DNA of 6,703 nucleotides from Gemmatimonadota bacterium (GTDB lineage Bacteria > Gemmatimonadota > Gemmatimonadetes > Longimicrobiales > Gaopeijiaceae), in the NCBI GenBank assembly GCA_007127575.1, contig SKZC01000107.1, positions 1-6,703 on the forward strand, in the 5' to 3' direction. The notes below the pieces were generated by a model. The model was not told the DNA's origin. It made no database searches and saw only the letters and a list, made by a program, of their open reading frames with translations. A program made the translations under genes and the position numbers. Below are positions 4,230 to 6,703 of this stretch, piece by piece (positions within the stretch are counted from its first letter, which is position 1; each line of letters starts with the position of its first letter).

Positions 4230-6703
4230 TCACTCTCCCTCTCCATCGATTGGAGTGGGACGAAGCCGGTTCTGCCGGGTGCCGTCTCCGAGCTGACCCT
4301 CCGTATTGTAGCCCCAACAGTAGACGGAACCATCTCGGGTTTCGCCGCACGTGTGTGACCCTTTGGAGTGGAGGGACCGAAACCGGAGGTCACCCTCAAC
4401 GGGGGTCGGCGACGTGCGGTCCTGAGCTGTGCCGTCCCCCAGTTGCCCGTAGACGTTTCGGCCCCAGCAGTACGCATGGCCTTCCGAGGTGACGGCGCAG
4501 GTGTGGACGCCACCGGCCGCCACCTGCACGAATCTCTGGTCGTCGTCTACGGCCACGGGGGTCTGGCTGTCCGCGGTGGTTCCGTCCCCCAGTTGCCCGC
4601 TCTCGTTCGCTCCCCAGCAGTGCACCTGCCCCTGCACGCTCACGCCGCACGTGTGGGCGTTTCCGGCGGCGATGGCGGTGAAGTCATGCCCGCCGGAGAC
4701 CCGGTTGGGGCGGACCCGGTCTCGATCATCCCCCACCCCCAGCTCGCCCGACGAGTTGCGGCCCCAGCAGTGGGCCCGACCCTGGCCGTCCAGGGCGCAG
4801 GTGTGGCTCCAGCCCGTGGCCAGGGTCCGGAAGGAGAACACGCCCGCGACCTCCACCGGCTCGGCACGGTCCGTCCGACTGTCGTCTCCCAGCTGACCAT
4901 GGGTGTTCCCACCCCAGCAGTACGCGGCCCCGGCGGGGGTGAGGGCGCAGGTATGGTCAGCGCCGGCCTGCACAGTGGAAAAGCGAAGATCGCTGGCGAC
5001 CCTCGCCGGAAGCCGGACAGCAGCGGCGGCCTCGTTTCCAAGCTGCCCGTGGCTGTTTTGACCCCAGCAGAGGGCCCAACCCTCCATGTCCAATGCGCAG
5101 GTGTGCCCGACGCCCGGTGCCACCACGGCGAAGACTTCGCGGTCCACGCGGCCGGAGGGCCCCAGGAGTCGACCCTGGCCCTCAAGTCCGAGTTGCCCGT
5201 TGTCGTTCGCGCCCCAGCAGAGAACCTCCCCGGAGGGAAGGAGTCGGCAGGAGTGGAGCCCCCCGGTGACCACCCCGGCGTTCACCGGGAGGGAGGGCCG
5301 GCTCGCTTGGGCGTGGAAAAGTGCGGCGACTTCGTCCTGGTCACCGGAAATCCGCGCCTCCACCTGCTGCACGCCCTCCGAGCCGCCCAACGTCCAGAGG
5401 GTGCGAGCCATCCCCTGCCCATCCGTCTCCACAGCCCCTGGATCCACGGTCCCGCCCCCTGAGGCGACGTGAAAGGTCACCTGGACACCGGCCACGGGGC
5501 TTCCCTCCGCGTCCTCGACGCGGACATCCAGGGTCTCGGAAAGGTTGGAACCTGGACTTCCCTCCTGCCCGTCCCCGCCTGCCGCCACGAGCCGGACATC
5601 CGACGGCAAGCCGGCCGCATCCTCTCCGGATTCCGTCGAAACGGTTTCAGGGGAGGTGTCCGCACCCGGGTCCGGCACCCCTGTGGGCTCCTGGAGACGG
5701 GGGAGGATGGGGGCCACCTCCCCGCCGCCTGAAGGGGCCGGCTGAAGATCGACATTCGTCGTGGTGGCCGATGGGCTCAGAAAACCGAGAATGGACTCGG
5801 CGTACCGCTCCGGGCCTGATGGGATGAGGACGCCGCCTACCAGCACCACGGCTGCCGCCAGCCTGGTCGCCCACGTCCTCGCTCCCGACCGGGGGACGTC
5901 CGTGGTGTCGGGAACCTGGACCGGCGGGGTCGATCCCATGAGCTCCTCCGAGCTCATACCCAAACATTGGAGGAATGCCTCGGCGTCGGACCACCGCTGC
6001 GCAGGGGCCTTTGCCAGCGCTCCCTCCACCGCCCGTTTCAGGTTCTCGGGGACCCCTCCCCGGAGTTGGTCCAGAGGCGAGAGCTCTTCGTTCTTCTGTT
6101 TGTAAATGATGTTGTAGAGGCTCTCTCCCTCCCAGGGCTGCCGCCCGGTGAGCATCTCCCATCCCACGAGACCCAGGCTGTAGAGATCGCTCCGACCATC
6201 CAGGCTTTGGCCGTCCACCTGTTCGGGCGACATGTAGGTGGGTGTTCCGATGGCGGTTCCCGGCAGGGTGAGTCCCGAGTCACTGTCCCACGGCCGGGCG
6301 ATCCCGAAATCCGCCAGCCGAGCGACTCCGGCCTCGTCGTCCAGATACACGTTCTCCGGCTTGACATCCCGGTGAACGATCCGCTGGTGGTGTGCGTAGC
6401 CCAGCGCCTGGGCCAGGTTGCGGAGGACCTGCTCCACCTCTTCGAAGGGGAGGGGGCCCTCGCTGCGAATCCGCTCCTTGAGGGTCACCCCGGGAGCGAA
6501 CTGGAGGATCAGGGCCAGGCTTCCGTCGCTCAGGGGGCGGGTGTCCAGGAGCATGATGATGGTGTGAAGATAGTCTTCATGAAACTGAAAAAAGGCCCGG
6601 TCAACATAGTAGTACCCCGGGGTCTCTATTAACATTTCATTCGGCCGCTGGAGCATGGTCACATCCGGGTCGCCCCTGAAATTAAAGTGAGGGTCTTCCC
6701 GCA
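4230..6703 (-). CDS. Transmembrane Ser/Thr kinase with Ig-like domain and RCC1 propeller, 5' end beyond the window
   Basis: Numbering is from an internal GTG at 6662; the frame stays open to the edge, so the true start is probably outside. The kinase part has HRDVKPEN (97-104, catalytic Asp99), DFG (118-120), GTPTYMSPE (139-147), SDLYSLG (158-164) and a conserved Arg223. The glycine-rich loop, VAIK-type lysine and helix-C glutamate are not recognisable in residues 1-37. A linker and one membrane segment (about 264-282) follow, then a Pro/Gly/Ser/Thr-rich stretch, a Big_1/invasin-type Ig domain (about 352-452, with SPVAGVQVTFHVASGGGTV) and seven RCC1 repeats to the C-terminus (458-808). By topology the kinase is cytoplasmic and the Ig-RCC1 part lies outside the membrane, like the sensor part of PASTA-type kinases. 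Its ligand and targets are unknown. It is first of three co-oriented genes, 134 bases before mtgA. Codon use and G+C change in the last 160 bases at the edge. Confidence 0.87.
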   Translation of the reverse strand, partial: REDPHFNFRGDPDVTMLQRPNEMLIETPGYYYVDRAFFQFHEDYLHTIIMLLDTRPLSDGSLALILQFAPGVTLKERIRSEGPLPFEEVEQVLRNLAQALGYAHHQRIVHRDVKPENVYLDDEAGVARLADFGIARPWDSDSGLTLPGTAIGTPTYMSPEQVDGQSLDGRSDLYSLGLVGWEMLTGRQPWEGESLYNIIYKQKNEELSPLDQLRGGVPENLKRAVEGALAKAPAQRWSDAEAFLQCLGMSSEELMGSTPPVQVPDTTDVPRSGARTWATRLAAAVVLVGGVLIPSGPERYAESILGFLSPSATTTNVDLQPAPSGGGEVAPILPRLQEPTGVPDPGADTSPETVSTESGEDAAGLPSDVRLVAAGGDGQEGSPGSNLSETLDVRVEDAEGSPVAGVQVTFHVASGGGTVDPGAVETDGQGMARTLWTLGGSEGVQQVEARISGDQDEVAALFHAQASRPSLPVNAGVVTGGLHSCRLLPSGEVLCWGANDNGQLGLEGQGRLLGPSGRVDREVFAVVAPGVGHTCALDMEGWALCWGQNSHGQLGNEAAAAVRLPARVASDLRFSTVQAGADHTCALTPAGAAYCWGGNTHGQLGDDSRTDRAEPVEVAGVFSFRTLATGWSHTCALDGQGRAHCWGRNSSGELGVGDDRDRVRPNRVSGGHDFTAIAAGNAHTCGVSVQGQVHCWGANESGQLGDGTTADSQTPVAVDDDQRFVQVAAGGVHTCAVTSEGHAYCWGRNVYGQLGDGTAQDRTSPTPVEGDLRFRSLHSKGSHTCGETRDGSVYCWGYNTEGQLGDGTRQNRLRPTPIDGEGE
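4239..5291 (-). repeat. Seven tandem 150-bp RCC1 repeat units
   Basis: Each unit encodes 50 residues with the core pattern G-x-x-H-T-C, then CWG-x-N-x-x-G-Q-L-G. The histidine falls at residues 470, 520, 570, 620, 670, 720 and 770 of the kinase protein. On the + strand the ten-base core NCCCCAGCAG starts at 5211, 5061, 4911, 4761, 4611 and 4461, and in altered form (CCCCAACAG) at 4311, exactly 150 bases apart. Seven units match a closed seven-blade propeller. The first unit, nearest the Ig domain, is the most divergent in protein (HSC for HTC, no GDGT-type loop). The DNA between cores is well diverged, so the array is not a recent duplication. Confidence 0.9.

Noticed and set aside
3322..4296. 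Plus-strand open frame of 324 codons opposite mtgA
   Set aside because: GT51 motifs on the minus strand explain the region; the plus-strand product has no recognisable domain.
4239..5291. CRISPR-like array suggested by an evenly spaced 10-base core
   Set aside because: The conserved core encodes the Cys-Trp-Gly part of RCC1 blades in one open frame; the 150-base period and codon structure fit a protein repeat.
4368..5462. Plus-strand open frame with its own regular repeats opposite the RCC1 region
   Set aside because: The repetition is an echo of the 150-bp RCC1 units on the minus strand, not an independent repeat protein.
5967..6632. Plus-strand open frame of 221 codons opposite the kinase domain
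   Set aside because: It is antisense to the HRD, DFG and SPE motifs, and its product shows no family signature.

Overview
The window is about two-thirds G+C. It holds four protein-coding genes: one on the + strand and three in a row on the - strand, with no tRNA, rRNA, CRISPR array or insertion sequence that I can see. The mix of gene families points to a Gram-negative, high-GC bacterium. Gemmatimonadota is my best guess, because bacterial Ig-like plus RCC1 proteins and serine/threonine kinases are common there. That is an inference from family content and composition, not a proven assignment.

Layout. Bases 1-177 are an upstream region with a strong Shine-Dalgarno sequence near its right end. 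Bases 178-1197 (+) encode a probably exported alpha/beta hydrolase with a complete Ser-Asp-His triad. A 49-base convergent spacer follows. Bases 1247-3232 (-) encode an eCIS-core (DUF4157) protein with a LysM-like segment and an unassigned C-terminal domain that carries a candidate Cys-His-Asp triad. Bases 3277-4095 (-) encode a monofunctional peptidoglycan glycosyltransferase (MtgA, family GT51). A 134-base spacer with a GC-rich inverted repeat separates it from 4230-6703 (-), a very large protein running off the right edge: a cytoplasmic Ser/Thr kinase domain, a single membrane segment, an Ig-like domain and a seven-blade RCC1 propeller with an exact 50-residue period.

How the genes may work together. 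The three minus-strand genes are read in the order kinase, mtgA, eCIS-core protein, and the last two are only 44 bases apart, so they may be co-transcribed. A transmembrane kinase with an outer sensor-like region, a glycan-strand polymerase and a LysM-containing DUF4157 protein share a cell-envelope theme, but no direct functional link is shown. No tube, sheath, baseplate or ATPase gene of a contractile injection system is present, so the eCIS-core protein is an orphan within this window.

The points most worth a second look are the C-terminal domain of the DUF4157 protein, the kinase-Ig-RCC1 fusion, and the last 160 or so bases. There the G+C content drops from about 70% to about 50% just where the kinase N-lobe should be and is not recognisable.
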